The notes below the pieces were generated by a model. The model was not told the origin of the DNA. It was given only the letters and a program-made list of their open reading frames with translations, and made no database searches. The translations under genes were made by a program, and so were the position numbers. A stretch of 64,000 bases of DNA from an uncultured Jannaschia sp. (lineage in GTDB: Bacteria > Pseudomonadota > Alphaproteobacteria > Rhodobacterales > Rhodobacteraceae): positions 522,551 to 586,550 of the forward strand of contig CANLTZ010000001.1 in NCBI GenBank assembly GCA_947494145.1, in the 5' to 3' direction. Shown here in pieces: positions 38,525-47,083 of the stretch (position 1 is its first letter; every line of letters begins with the position of its first letter).

Positions 38525-40389
38525 TTTCCGCCTTTCTTGGGCGGTTTGGTATCGTTGGCGACGGCGGTTTTCTTTTGGAAGCCCGCTTTGATGTTGCCAA
38601 ACAGATCCGGTTTTGAGCCGTGGGATCGCATGATCAGGTATTGCTGGATGAAGGTGATCGTGTTGTTCGCAATCCAGTAGATGACGAGGCCCGAGGCAAA
38701 GCCGCCCAGCATGAACATGAAGACCCAGGGGAGCCAGGCGAAGATCATCGCTTGCGTCGGGTCGGTGGGCGCTGGGTTGAGCTTTTGCTGGAACCACATC
38801 GACACGCCCAGAAGGATGGGCAGTATCCCGATGAAGATAAGCGACAGGATCGAGCCTGGATCAGGCGCTGCGAAGGGCAGCAGGCCGAAGATGTTCATGA
38901 TCGATGTCGGGTCCGGGGCGGACAGGTCCTGGAAGGGGCCGAAGAAGGGGGCGTGGCGCAGCTCCAAGGTGACGAAAATCACCTTGTAGAGGCTGAAGAA
39001 GATCGGGATTTGCAGCAGGATGGGCAAGCAGCCCGCGGCGGGGTTCACCTTGTTCTTCTTGTAGAGCTCCATCATGCCCTGTTGGAGCTTTTGGCGGTCT
39101 TCGCCGGCCTTTTCCTTCAGCGCCTCCATTTCCGGTTGGAGTTCCTTCATGCGCGCCATCGACACGTATGATTTGTACGCCAGGGGCAGTAGGATGGCCT
39201 TGATACCCAAAGTCAGCACGATGATGGCGATGCCCATGTTTCCGATCAGGGCGTTGAGCCAGTGCAGGGCCGCGAAAATCGGTTTCGTCAGGAAGTAGAA
39301 CCAGCCCCAATCGATGGAGTCGATGAAGCCTGCAACGGCCCGGTCCTCGTCATTTTGATAGGCGCGGATCGTGGCCCATTCCTTTGCGCCCGCAAATAGG
39401 CGGCTTTCCGATGCATGTGTTTCGCCTGCTGCCACTTCGCGGGGGGGCAGACGGGTTTCGGTTTGATAAATGTCGGCCCGGTCGACATATTTGACGACCT
39501 CGGTGAAGGGCACGCCCGCGCTGGGGATGAGGGTGGTCATCCAGTATTTGTCGGTGAAACCGATCCAGCCATCTTCGGACGCTTCCGTCACCTGGACGCG
39601 GCCGCCTTCGGCGGGGACGGTATCGAGCTCGGTGATGTCCGAATAGTCGATTTCCGCCAACTCTCCGTCAGAGCGGGCAACAACCCCTTCATGGAGGATG
39701 AAGAAATTGATCGTATCAGGCTCTCCGTGCCGGGCGATCAGGCCGTAGGGGGCCAGACGGACGGCGGCGCCGGTGTTGTTTTCCACCGATTGGGAGATGT
39801 CGAACATGTAGTCGTCGTCGATGGCGATGGTCTTGCGGAAGATAAGGCCGCTGCCATTGTCCCAGGTCAGCGTAACCGGTCTATCCGGGCTGAGCGTCGC
39901 GCCATCGGGGGCGGTCCATTCAGTTGTGGCACCGGGGACATCTTCGAATGACAGATCGCCACCCGGGACCCAGCCATGGAGCGCGTAATACGCCCCGCCG
40001 ACGCCTGCGGGGGACAATAGGGTGACGATGGGCGATTCTTCATCGAGCGTTTCGCGATAGTCTTTGAGAGACAGGTCGTCGATGCGGCCCCCGGTCAGAG
40101 ATATCGAGCCGGTCAGGCGCGGTGTTTCGATCGGAACGCGGGCCGAGGCCGAGATCGCCGCGTCGCGCGTTTCGGCTGGCGCGACGGCGACCCCGCTGGG
40201 GACAGCGGTATCCGGTGCGGCCGGAGGTGTGAGCGCACCCGGGGCGGCTGGGGCTGCAACGCCATCCGATGTATCGCCTTCGGCAAGGGTGGGTGTCTGC
40301 TGTTCGGGCGGAAAGAGAATGAACCAAACCAGCAGGACCAGCGCGCTGAGCACTGTGGCCAGGATGAGGTTCTTATTCTGTTCGTCCAT
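38521..40389 (-). CDS. yidC: Membrane protein insertase YidC
   Basis: A 622-residue inner-membrane insertase of the Gram-negative type. The N-terminal helix is LILATVLSALVLLVWFILFP, followed by a large periplasmic P1 domain (to about residue 370) and the five-helix insertase core (IAIIVLTLGIKAILLPLAYKS, AGCLPILLQIPIFFSLYKV). The C-terminus is basic. yidC lies in the expected neighbourhood of rpmH-rnpA-yidD, though separated here by ttcA and an EAL gene. Confidence 0.96.
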   Translation of the reverse strand: MDEQNKNLILATVLSALVLLVWFILFPPEQQTPTLAEGDTSDGVAAPAAPGALTPPAAPDTAVPSGVAVAPAETRDAAISASARVPIETPRLTGSISLTGGRIDDLSLKDYRETLDEESPIVTLLSPAGVGGAYYALHGWVPGGDLSFEDVPGATTEWTAPDGATLSPDRPVTLTWDNGSGLIFRKTIAIDDDYMFDISQSVENNTGAAVRLAPYGLIARHGEPDTINFFILHEGVVARSDGELAEIDYSDITELDTVPAEGGRVQVTEASEDGWIGFTDKYWMTTLIPSAGVPFTEVVKYVDRADIYQTETRLPPREVAAGETHASESRLFAGAKEWATIRAYQNDEDRAVAGFIDSIDWGWFYFLTKPIFAALHWLNALIGNMGIAIIVLTLGIKAILLPLAYKSYVSMARMKELQPEMEALKEKAGEDRQKLQQGMMELYKKNKVNPAAGCLPILLQIPIFFSLYKVIFVTLELRHAPFFGPFQDLSAPDPTSIMNIFGLLPFAAPDPGSILSLIFIGILPILLGVSMWFQQKLNPAPTDPTQAMIFAWLPWVFMFMLGGFASGLVIYWIANNTITFIQQYLIMRSHGSKPDLFGNIKAGFQKKTAVANDTKPPKKGGK

Positions 40390-40660
40390 GGGAAACCTGC
40401 GGCGCGCGTGAAAGGGCGGATCGTGGATTGCGCGCCGTTCAACAGACCAAGCCGCCGAAGGTCAAGGCGTTTTGCCTTTGTAGCGTTGCCGCAGGGTGGT
40501 GAGTTGAGTTGATTTTCCGGTGCGCGGCAAGGTTATTGCCCACTCTTGTCGGTCGCCATCGCGCCATAGGACGGGGTGTCATCTGGCCATTCGGGCCGCG
40601 AGCCATTTGGATTTGAAGGTGTTTCGGACGAGCTGCGATCGTCCGAGCGCGTTTCGGGTG

Positions 40661-42211
40661 TCAGGCTGTGCCGTGGGGCTGCATGGTGCGAAGGCTTTCC
40701 GCGTCACCGCCGGGAAGGGCGTGGGCCCAAGCGATGGTGTCTTCAAAGGGCATGGGGCGCGCGATGCCAAATCCCTGAAGATGGGTGCAGCCCAGATGGG
40801 ACAGTGTTGCACGTTCTTCCGGTGTTTCCACGCCTTCTGCCAGCGTTTCGATCCCAAGCTGATCTGCCAGGCTCAGAATGGCGCTGACGATGTCCTTTTG
40901 TTTTTCGTCGCTGTCCAAGCCGCTGACGAAGCTTCGGTCAATCTTGATGCGGTGCACACCGAACCGGGCGATATGGGCAATGGAGGCTGCGCCAGTCCCG
41001 AAATCGTCGAGGTCAAGACGGCAACCGGCCTGCCGCAAGGCCGTGATGTTGCGCATGATGGCCTCGTCGTCGTCGCGCAGCGTAACGGTTTCGAGGATCT
41101 CAAAGGCGATGCGCGAAGGTTCGATCTCGTGGCGATCAAGTTGCCAGATCACGCGTTCGGCCAGTCTTGGGTCGGTGAGTTCGTCGAGAGAGACATTCAC
41201 GCCCACATTGGGCACGTCCAGGCCAGCGCGGTCCCATTCGGCCAGCGCTTCCAGGCTGGCGCGGAGCATGTGCTGCCCCATCTCACCGGAGAAACCAGCG
41301 GAGGCGACCGTGTCCAGAAACTTGGCAGGGGATAGGATGCCCAATTCGGGATGATGCCAACGTGCCAGAGCTTCGAACCCGGCTAAACGGCCTGTGCGGG
41401 CATCGACCTGGGGTTGGAACCAGGGACGAATTTCACCCTTTTCCAAGGCATCTTCGATCTGGGTGGACAGACGGTGGTCGATTTCCACGCGGCTCTGCAT
41501 GTCGGGATTGAAGACGCGGACCGCGTCGTCGCCCTGGCGGCGTGCGATACGCAACGCGCAATCGGCTGCGGCGAGCAAGGCACTGGCGCTTCGCGTTGGG
41601 GCCATGGATTCGGTGCATATGCCAATGCAGGAGCGGACGCGGATCGACCGACCCTGGATCGAGATCGGTTCCGCAACGGCGGCTTGCAGACGGTCGACAA
41701 TGTTCATGACGACATCGAGGTCGGCACGGCGAGTTGGCGCCATTAAGACGACAAGGGTGTCGTCGCCCGCACGCAGCACGGCATCTTGGCCGCGCATGGT
41801 GGCCCCTACGCGCTGGACGATGCGGTCCATGACCTTTTCGCCGATTTCGGCGCCCCATTCGCCATCCGCAATATGCAGATCATCCACCTGCATGATCAGA
41901 ACGGCAGTCGTGCGTTCGCGCCGCGCGCAATCGTCCAGAACGTCGTCCAGAATGCGTTGGATCGCCCCCCGATGGAGCGGCCGACCGGCGACCGCATCAA
42001 GCGTATCTTCCACGTCTTTGCTGCGGCGAACATGGCCGTTGAGCGCCAGGCACAGCGGCAGGACGATCACCAGTACCATGGCGACGGCGTCTTGGCCGAA
42101 GGACCAGGCCAGCGCGGCAGCCACCGGGAACATCAGCATCCAATCCACGCGTCGCACCCGTTGGGCGAAACGCTCGGCTAGGCTGGTCGGGGCGACAGGT
42201 CCGTCGGCCAT
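40661..42211 (-). CDS. Membrane c-di-GMP phosphodiesterase (degenerate GGDEF + EAL)
   Basis: Set at 516 residues from MADGPVAPTSLAERF. Two membrane helices (about 25-60) precede a GGDEF-like domain whose signature site reads RAGDDTLVVLM, so cyclase activity is probably lost. The EAL domain looks intact: GFEALARWHHPELG, NVSLDELTD, FEILETV, DDFGTGAASIAHI, KIDRSFVSG, AEGVETPEE. It therefore likely degrades c-di-GMP. There is no periplasmic sensor of note between the helices. Its insertion between ttcA and yidC may be lineage-specific. Confidence 0.9.
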   Translation of the reverse strand: MADGPVAPTSLAERFAQRVRRVDWMLMFPVAAALAWSFGQDAVAMVLVIVLPLCLALNGHVRRSKDVEDTLDAVAGRPLHRGAIQRILDDVLDDCARRERTTAVLIMQVDDLHIADGEWGAEIGEKVMDRIVQRVGATMRGQDAVLRAGDDTLVVLMAPTRRADLDVVMNIVDRLQAAVAEPISIQGRSIRVRSCIGICTESMAPTRSASALLAAADCALRIARRQGDDAVRVFNPDMQSRVEIDHRLSTQIEDALEKGEIRPWFQPQVDARTGRLAGFEALARWHHPELGILSPAKFLDTVASAGFSGEMGQHMLRASLEALAEWDRAGLDVPNVGVNVSLDELTDPRLAERVIWQLDRHEIEPSRIAFEILETVTLRDDDEAIMRNITALRQAGCRLDLDDFGTGAASIAHIARFGVHRIKIDRSFVSGLDSDEKQKDIVSAILSLADQLGIETLAEGVETPEERATLSHLGCTHLQGFGIARPMPFEDTIAWAHALPGGDAESLRTMQPHGTA

Positions 42212-42268
42212 GGAATCCTCCGAAAAAGCAATCGCGAGGTTGCTAGCGCTCCAACGGTGACCGAACAC

Positions 42269-43129
42269 TTAACGCGATCCCTCCATTTCCGTAGAATTTT
42301 CTGGTTCTGTTCCCATAAGTCCCGCGAAGTCGAAAAGGGCCGTGTCCAGCATGTGCGAGGGTCGAACGCTCATCAAAGCGGAGAACATCTTGCCGCGCCG
42401 ACCCGGCGCCTTTTCTTCCCACGTGTCCAACATGGCCTTGATGGCTTGGCGTTGCAGGCCGTCTTGGCTTCCACACAGGTCACAGGGAATGATCGGATAG
42501 TTCATGGCGGCGGCAAAGCGGGCGCAATCCGCTTCGGCCACATGGGCCAACGGGCGCAGCACGCAAAGGTCGCCTTCGTCATTGAGAAGTTTCGGCGGCA
42601 TTGTCGCGACTTTGCCCCCGTGGAAGAGATTGAGGAAGAAGGTCTCAAGAATGTCGTCACGGTGGTGGCCCAACACTACAGCCGAGCAGCCTTCTTCGCG
42701 CGCGATTCGGTAAAGGTTTCCGCGCCGCAGCCGAGAACAAAGCGCGCAATAGGTTCGCCCGGCCGGAACCTTCTGCTTCACGATGGAATAGGTGTCGGCA
42801 TATTCGATGCGGTGCTCGACGCCCATCTGCTTCAGGAAATCGGGAAGAACCGTCGCGGGAAAGCCCGGCTGACCCTGGTCCAGATTGCAGGCGAGCAGGT
42901 CCACAGGCAGCAGGCCGCGCCACTTCAACTCATGGAGGACGGCCAGCAGCGTGTAGCTGTCCTTTCCACCGGACAGGCAGACGAGCCAGCGATCACCGCG
43001 GCGGACCATGCCGTAGCGATCCATCGCCTCGCGTGTTTCCCGCACGATGCGCTTGCGGAGCTTGCGAAATTCCGTGGTTTTGGGCGCGCCGGAGAAGAGC
43101 GGATGGATGTCGTCGGTCTCGTCCAGCAT
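42269..43129 (-). CDS. ttcA: tRNA 2-thiocytidine(32) synthetase TtcA
   Basis: A 286-residue ATP-dependent thiolase of the PP-loop family that makes s2C32 in tRNA. The PP-loop is [12 protein letters not shown]. The CxxC pairs [10 protein letters not shown] and PCDLCGSQ would hold its iron-sulfur cluster, and [19 protein letters not shown] is the family hallmark. It is located between a small unknown gene and the EAL gene on the minus strand. Confidence 0.95.
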   Translation of the reverse strand: MLDETDDIHPLFSGAPKTTEFRKLRKRIVRETREAMDRYGMVRRGDRWLVCLSGGKDSYTLLAVLHELKWRGLLPVDLLACNLDQGQPGFPATVLPDFLKQMGVEHRIEYADTYSIVKQKVPAGRTYCALCSRLRRGNLYRIAREEGCSAVVLGHHRDDILETFFLNLFHGGKVATMPPKLLNDEGDLCVLRPLAHVAEADCARFAAAMNYPIIPCDLCGSQDGLQRQAIKAMLDTWEEKAPGRRGKMFSALMSVRPSHMLDTALFDFAGLMGTEPENSTEMEGSR

Positions 43130-43207
43130 GGCGTTCTCCGGAGGGTCAACCGCTCACTACCGGAAGTTGCGCGCGGCATCCACCATTGGGGAACGCCGCG
43201 CGCGGGA

Positions 43208-43432
43208 TCAGTGCAAGGACCGTGTCCAATCGGGCGCGGGCGGCGCCTCGGGGGGCAGGCCGATATCGCGACGCAAATGGGCGGGCAGGTCGCCTGCATC
43301 GGGCGGGCGCGCCTTGGGGCGCAGCAAGGCGACTATGGCAGCCAGCAGCACGCGGGCCGGGCCATGGACCTCGATGGCGGCATCGATCAGGGCGCGCGAT
43401 GAACGCAGGGGGGACAGGCGCAAAGCAGTCAT
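43208..43432 (-). CDS. Small protein with a DUF1127-like tail
   Basis: A 74-residue product starting MTALRLSPLRSSRALIDA (the track starts at 43492 with 20 extra codons). A short hydrophobic part (VLLAAIVALLRP) is followed by AHLRRDIGLPPE, which resembles the C-terminal signature of DUF1127 proteins (LRDIGL). Function is unknown. It sits upstream of ttcA on the same strand. Confidence 0.5.
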   Translation of the reverse strand: MTALRLSPLRSSRALIDAAIEVHGPARVLLAAIVALLRPKARPPDAGDLPAHLRRDIGLPPEAPPAPDWTRSLH

Positions 43433-43749
43433 GGGATCTTCCCCGGGATGAAGCGGGGCCTCTTGGTTTGAAATGGAGTGTCCTAGGAGCACGCCGCGTA
43501 CATATGCGGAGTGCTATTCGGGCCGGTTCTGGGGGGATGTCGCCCACGGGCGACGGCGGAGGGTTAGCTGGACCAGGTTGCCGTTACGGCGATGCCAGCA
43601 AGTCGCATGCAGGGGCGACGATAGGATGCGATAAGCATTTGCATGTGGCCCCTCCCTCTCAAAAAGTGTGGCGACTGGCCCTTGGGTAGCCGATTACCCG
43701 CCGTCAGCCAACGATTTTCTTCGGCGCGGAGCAAAAGCGCGCTTGTCGA

Positions 43750-43971
43750 TCAATCGGGGACGTTGTCGATGCCGGAGCCGCCCCAAGGGTGGCAGCGCGC
43801 GATGCGACGTGCGGCCAGCCAGCCGCCCTTCAGCCCGCCATGTTTTTCGAGCGCTTCCAGCGCGTAGGCTGAGCATGTGGGCTGGTAGCGGCAATTGTGC
43901 CCGACCATGGGGGAGAAGACCGCGCGGTAGGCATGGACGGGCAGGGCCAAGAGGCGGGCAAGCGGGGTCAT
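43750..43971 (-). CDS. yidD: Membrane protein insertion efficiency factor YidD
   Basis: A 73-residue protein with the full family signature: FSPMVGHNCRYQPTCSAYAL, GGWLAARRIARCHPWG and GSGIDNVP. It aids YidC-dependent membrane insertion. I start it at the ATG 43971, which overlaps the rnpA stop by 4 bases; the extra N-terminal codons of the track (MARPSGR...) are rnpA antisense-frame noise. Confidence 0.93.
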   Translation of the reverse strand: MTPLARLLALPVHAYRAVFSPMVGHNCRYQPTCSAYALEALEKHGGLKGGWLAARRIARCHPWGGSGIDNVPD

Positions 43972-44345
43972 TGATGTGCTTTGACCAAGGCGGCCCGCAG
44001 ATCGGCCAGAAGGTCGGGCCAAGGACGGGCGGCGGTGATGTCGCGGCGACCGATCAAGACATAGTCCCAGCCGGGGCGACCCAATTGGGGCAGCGTCAGA
44101 CGCGCGGCTTCGCGCAGGCGGCGCTTGGCGCGGTTACGGGCCACGGCGTTGCCGACTTTCTTGGAGCAGGTGAAGCCGGCGCCCACGACAGGGTCGCCAT
44201 CGCCCCGGTCGCGTGCCTGCAACAGGAACGACCCTGCCGGCACCCGGATCGCGCGGTTCATGGCCAGGAACTGTGACCTGACCTTCAAAACGCGAAGAGA
44301 CGCCGGAGAGGCCATCCCCTCCGGCGTCTGATCATCCACAACCAT
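43968..44345 (-). CDS. rnpA: Ribonuclease P protein component
   Basis: A 125-residue basic protein that supports the RNase P RNA in 5' processing of tRNA precursors. The RNR motif GNAVARNRAKRRLREAAR is clear, and GAGFTCSKKVG is the preceding conserved strand. It lies 8 bases after rpmH and overlaps yidD. The first 10 residues could be excluded if the Met of MASPASLRV is used. Confidence 0.93.
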   Translation of the reverse strand: MVVDDQTPEGMASPASLRVLKVRSQFLAMNRAIRVPAGSFLLQARDRGDGDPVVGAGFTCSKKVGNAVARNRAKRRLREAARLTLPQLGRPGWDYVLIGRRDITAARPWPDLLADLRAALVKAHQ

Positions 44346-44353
44346 GGAACGGG

Positions 44354-44488
44354 TCAGGCCGAGAGCGACTTCCGACCGCGGGCGCGGCGCGCATTCAGGA
44401 TCTTGCGGCCAGCTTTGGTGGCCATGCGCGCGCGAAAGCCGTGGCGGCGCTTGCGCACGAGGTTCGAGGGCTGGAAGGTGCGTTTCAT
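44354..44488 (-). CDS. rpmH: 50S ribosomal protein L34
   Basis: Too short for the ORF track. The minus strand reads [18 protein letters not shown] then [20 protein letters not shown] ending SLSA, 44 residues, the complete L34 sequence pattern. A gagaagg ribosome binding site precedes the ATG. It is the first gene of the rpmH-rnpA-yidD operon. Confidence 0.98.
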
Positions 44489-44795
44489 GGCCTTCTCTCC
44501 GGATCGAGGGCCGGATTCTGCAAGTGAATCGACGGCGGTAAACTTGGAAGCCGCCGTCTAGGCGAGGGGCGGGGGCCTGTCAACGGCTCCGACCGTCTGT
44601 CACATTCGGCCCGCTCGGTTGTAACATTCGGTCGATTACGCAGGGGCAAGGCACACGTCGCCTCAAGGTGCCGTGAGCCCGGGTATTCAGCACGGCTGCG
44701 GTGCCGCAAGTAGGTCCCAACACACGCAAACTGCCTGGCGCCGCGCGTTCCTCCCGACGTGAACGGCGACCGGGCGAACAGAATTGGACCGCAAC
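44489..44795 (-). promoter_or_regulatory. rpmH leader with hairpin and promoter-like sequence
   Basis: On the minus strand, TTGACA (44583-44578), a 17-base spacer and TAGACG (44560-44555) resemble a sigma-70 promoter. Directly after it a perfect 8-bp hairpin, GACGGCGG/CCGCCGTC (44531-44558), would be in the 5' leader of rpmH. The rest of this 307-bp divergent region shows no gene and should hold the promoter of the TVP38-like gene on the other strand. Confidence 0.45.
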
Positions 44796-45527
44796 ATGAC
44801 TGACAACACCATGACCCCACCGCCCGAACGCGCAGGCCTTGCCCGTTTTCTGCCGCTCATCCTGATTGGCGCGGCAGCCATCGGCGGCGCGTTCTTCCTG
44901 CGCGACTACCTGTCGTTCCAGACGCTGGCCGATAACCGCGAAGCGCTGATCGCGTTTCGTGATGCCAATTATGTCCTGACCGTCGCCGTGTTCGTTGCGG
45001 CCTATATCCTGATCGTGGCGTTTTCCCTGCCGGGGGCGGCCATCGCCACCTTGACCGGCGGCTTCCTATTCGGGGTCTTCCCGGGCGTTCTGTTCAATGC
45101 CGGTGCGGCCACTATCGGCGCCATGGCGATCTTCCTGGCGGCGAAGTATGGACTGGGCGACCGGCTGGCGGCCAAGATGGACGCGTCCGGCGGCGCGGTG
45201 AAGAAGATCAAGGACGGCATCCGCGAAGATGAGACATCGTATCTGCTGATCATGCGCCTGGTGCCTGCGGTACCTTTCTTCGTGGCGAACCTGATCCCCG
45301 CCTTCGTTGGTGTCACGCTGCGCAAGTTCATGCTGACCACGTTCTTCGGCATTCTGCCGGGCGGCCTGGTCTATACCTGGGTCGGCGCCGGTCTGGGCGA
45401 AGTCTTTGCCCAAGGCGAAACCCCCAATTTCGGCATCATCTTCGAGCCGCACATTCTGGGCCCGATCCTCGGCCTGGCGGCTTTGGCCATGCTGCCCATC
45501 GTCCTGAAGCGCTTCAAGAAGGTCTGA
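44796..45527 (+). CDS. TVP38/TMEM64 family (VTT domain) membrane protein
   Basis: 243 residues from MTDNTMTPPP (an ATG four codons upstream is also possible). Several hydrophobic segments include ILIVAFSLPGAAIATLTGGFLFG, the VTT/SNARE-associated core, and RLVPAVPFFVANLIPAFVGVTL, the second conserved half. The last helix precedes RFKKV. Relatives are proposed to be lipid scramblases or transporters. The stop is 4 bases before the next ATG, so it is coupled to the FAD oxidoreductase, a pairing I have seen in other proteobacteria. Confidence 0.85.
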   Translation: MTDNTMTPPPERAGLARFLPLILIGAAAIGGAFFLRDYLSFQTLADNREALIAFRDANYVLTVAVFVAAYILIVAFSLPGAAIATLTGGFLFGVFPGVLFNAGAATIGAMAIFLAAKYGLGDRLAAKMDASGGAVKKIKDGIREDETSYLLIMRLVPAVPFFVANLIPAFVGVTLRKFMLTTFFGILPGGLVYTWVGAGLGEVFAQGETPNFGIIFEPHILGPILGLAALAMLPIVLKRFKKV

Positions 45528-45531
45528 TCCG

Positions 45532-46995
45532 ATGAATATGCTCAACACACCCGAAGAAATGCTGCGCGCGAAAGGTCCCGCCATGGAAGATATCAAGACC
45601 GACGTGCTGGTGATCGGCGCAGGGTCCGGCGGTCTGTCCTTTTCGGCCGGGGCCAGCCAGATGGGGGCGGATGTCACCCTTCTGGAAGGCCACAAGATGG
45701 GTGGCGACTGCCTGAACTTCGGCTGCGTTCCCTCCAAGGCGCTGATCGCGGCGGCCAAGCAGGCCCAAGCCATGAAAACCGGCGAGAAATACGGGGTGAC
45801 CCCCGTCACGCCGCAGGTCGATTATGCCGCCGCCAAGGGCCACGTCCATAAGGTGATCGAGACGATTGCCCCCGTGGACAGCCAGGAACGGTTCGAAAGC
45901 TTCGGCGTCCGCGTCATCCGTGAATATGGCGTCTTCGCCGACAAGGACACGGTCGTTGCGGGCAACTACCGCATCAAGGCGCGGCGCATCGTCATCGCGA
46001 CAGGGTCTTCCCCGTTCGTGCCGCCCATCGATGGTCTGAAAGACGTGCCGTTTGAGACCAACGAAACCATCTTCGACCTGATGGAGCACCCCGAGCACCT
46101 GATTATCATCGGGGCCGGTCCCATCGGTTTGGAAATGGCGCAGGCCCATGTGCGTCTCGGCAGCAAGGTGACCGTTCTCGAAGGGGGCCGCGCCCTTGCC
46201 AAGGACGACCCGGAGATGGCCGAGGTGGTCTTGAAGCGTCTGCGCGAAGAAGGTGTCAAAATCATCGAAGGTGCCCGCGCGGACCGCATCAGCGGCAGCG
46301 CAGGCGATATCGCCGTCCATACCGAAAACGGCGATGTCACTGGCACCCACCTTCTGGTGGCCGCAGGCCGCAAGGCCAATATCGACCGGCTCAACCTGGA
46401 TGCGGCGGGTATCGAGCATGACCGGTCCATCAAGGTGGGGGCGGACCTGCGCACCACCAACCGCAAGGTCTATGCCATCGGCGATGTGGCGGGCGGCTAC
46501 CAGTTCACCCATGTGGCGGGTTATCACGGCGCCACGGTGATCCGCCCGATCTTGTTCGGCCTGCCCGCCAAGGCGCGCAACGACCATATTCCTTGGGCCA
46601 CCTACACGGACCCAGAATTGGCACAAGTGGGCCTGACCGAGGCCCAGGCGCGCGAGCAGCATGGCGACAAGCTGGAAGTGTTGCGCTTCCCCTACCATGA
46701 AAACGACCGCGCCATCGCCGAAGGCAAGACGGAAGGTCTGATCAAGGTCATGGTCGTGAAGGGCCGTCCGGTGGGCGCCTCGATCGCGGGCGCCCAGGCT
46801 GGCGAGTTGATCGGCCTCTGGGCGTTGGTTCTGGCCAACAAACTCAAGATCGGGGCTGTTGCCGCCATGGTCGCGCCGTATCCGACGCTGGGCGAAATCA
46901 GCAAGCGCGCCGCCGGACAATACTATGTGCCGCGGTTGTTCCAATCCGACCGTGTGAAGGCCTTTGTCGGTTTTGTGCAAAAATACCTGCCATAA
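45532..46995 (+). CDS. FAD-dependent pyridine nucleotide-disulfide oxidoreductase (mercuric reductase/LPD-like)
   Basis: 487 residues, possibly starting later at MEDIKTDVLVIGAGSGG. The redox-active disulfide motif is GGDCLNFGCVPSKAL, the NAD(P) Rossmann is IIGAGPIGLEMAQAHVRLG, and the C-terminal dimerisation domain is present. It resembles dihydrolipoamide dehydrogenases and mercuric reductases, but the N-terminal metal-binding domain and the C-terminal Cys pair of MerA are absent, so mercury reduction is unlikely. It is encoded with a TVP38-like protein; the substrate is unknown. Confidence 0.88.
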   Translation: MNMLNTPEEMLRAKGPAMEDIKTDVLVIGAGSGGLSFSAGASQMGADVTLLEGHKMGGDCLNFGCVPSKALIAAAKQAQAMKTGEKYGVTPVTPQVDYAAAKGHVHKVIETIAPVDSQERFESFGVRVIREYGVFADKDTVVAGNYRIKARRIVIATGSSPFVPPIDGLKDVPFETNETIFDLMEHPEHLIIIGAGPIGLEMAQAHVRLGSKVTVLEGGRALAKDDPEMAEVVLKRLREEGVKIIEGARADRISGSAGDIAVHTENGDVTGTHLLVAAGRKANIDRLNLDAAGIEHDRSIKVGADLRTTNRKVYAIGDVAGGYQFTHVAGYHGATVIRPILFGLPAKARNDHIPWATYTDPELAQVGLTEAQAREQHGDKLEVLRFPYHENDRAIAEGKTEGLIKVMVVKGRPVGASIAGAQAGELIGLWALVLANKLKIGAVAAMVAPYPTLGEISKRAAGQYYVPRLFQSDRVKAFVGFVQKYLP

Positions 46996-47015
46996 TCAGC
47001 CGTTCTGTACAAAAA

Positions 47016-47049
47016 ATGGCCCCTGTCCCCCGAGCGGCACAGGGGCCAT
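47016..47049. terminator. Strong hairpin after the oxidoreductase gene
   Basis: A perfect 11-bp stem ATGGCCCCTGT/ACAGGGGCCAT with a 12-base loop. On the plus strand it is preceded by AAAAA and not followed by T's; on the minus strand the stem is followed by a T-run. A plus-strand terminator for the preceding gene is expected, so the orientation of the T-run is odd. Confidence 0.5.
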
Positions 47050-47083
47050 ACTGCGTGTCCAAGTCTCGTAATCTCTGGCACCG

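Noticed and set aside
45514-46980. 488-codon minus-strand ORF
   Set aside because: Shadow of the FAD disulfide oxidoreductase, whose motifs are unmistakable on the plus strand.
45532-46995. Mercuric reductase MerA
   Set aside because: The active-site motif is shared, but the N-terminal metal-binding domain, the C-terminal cysteine pair and any mer genes are missing.
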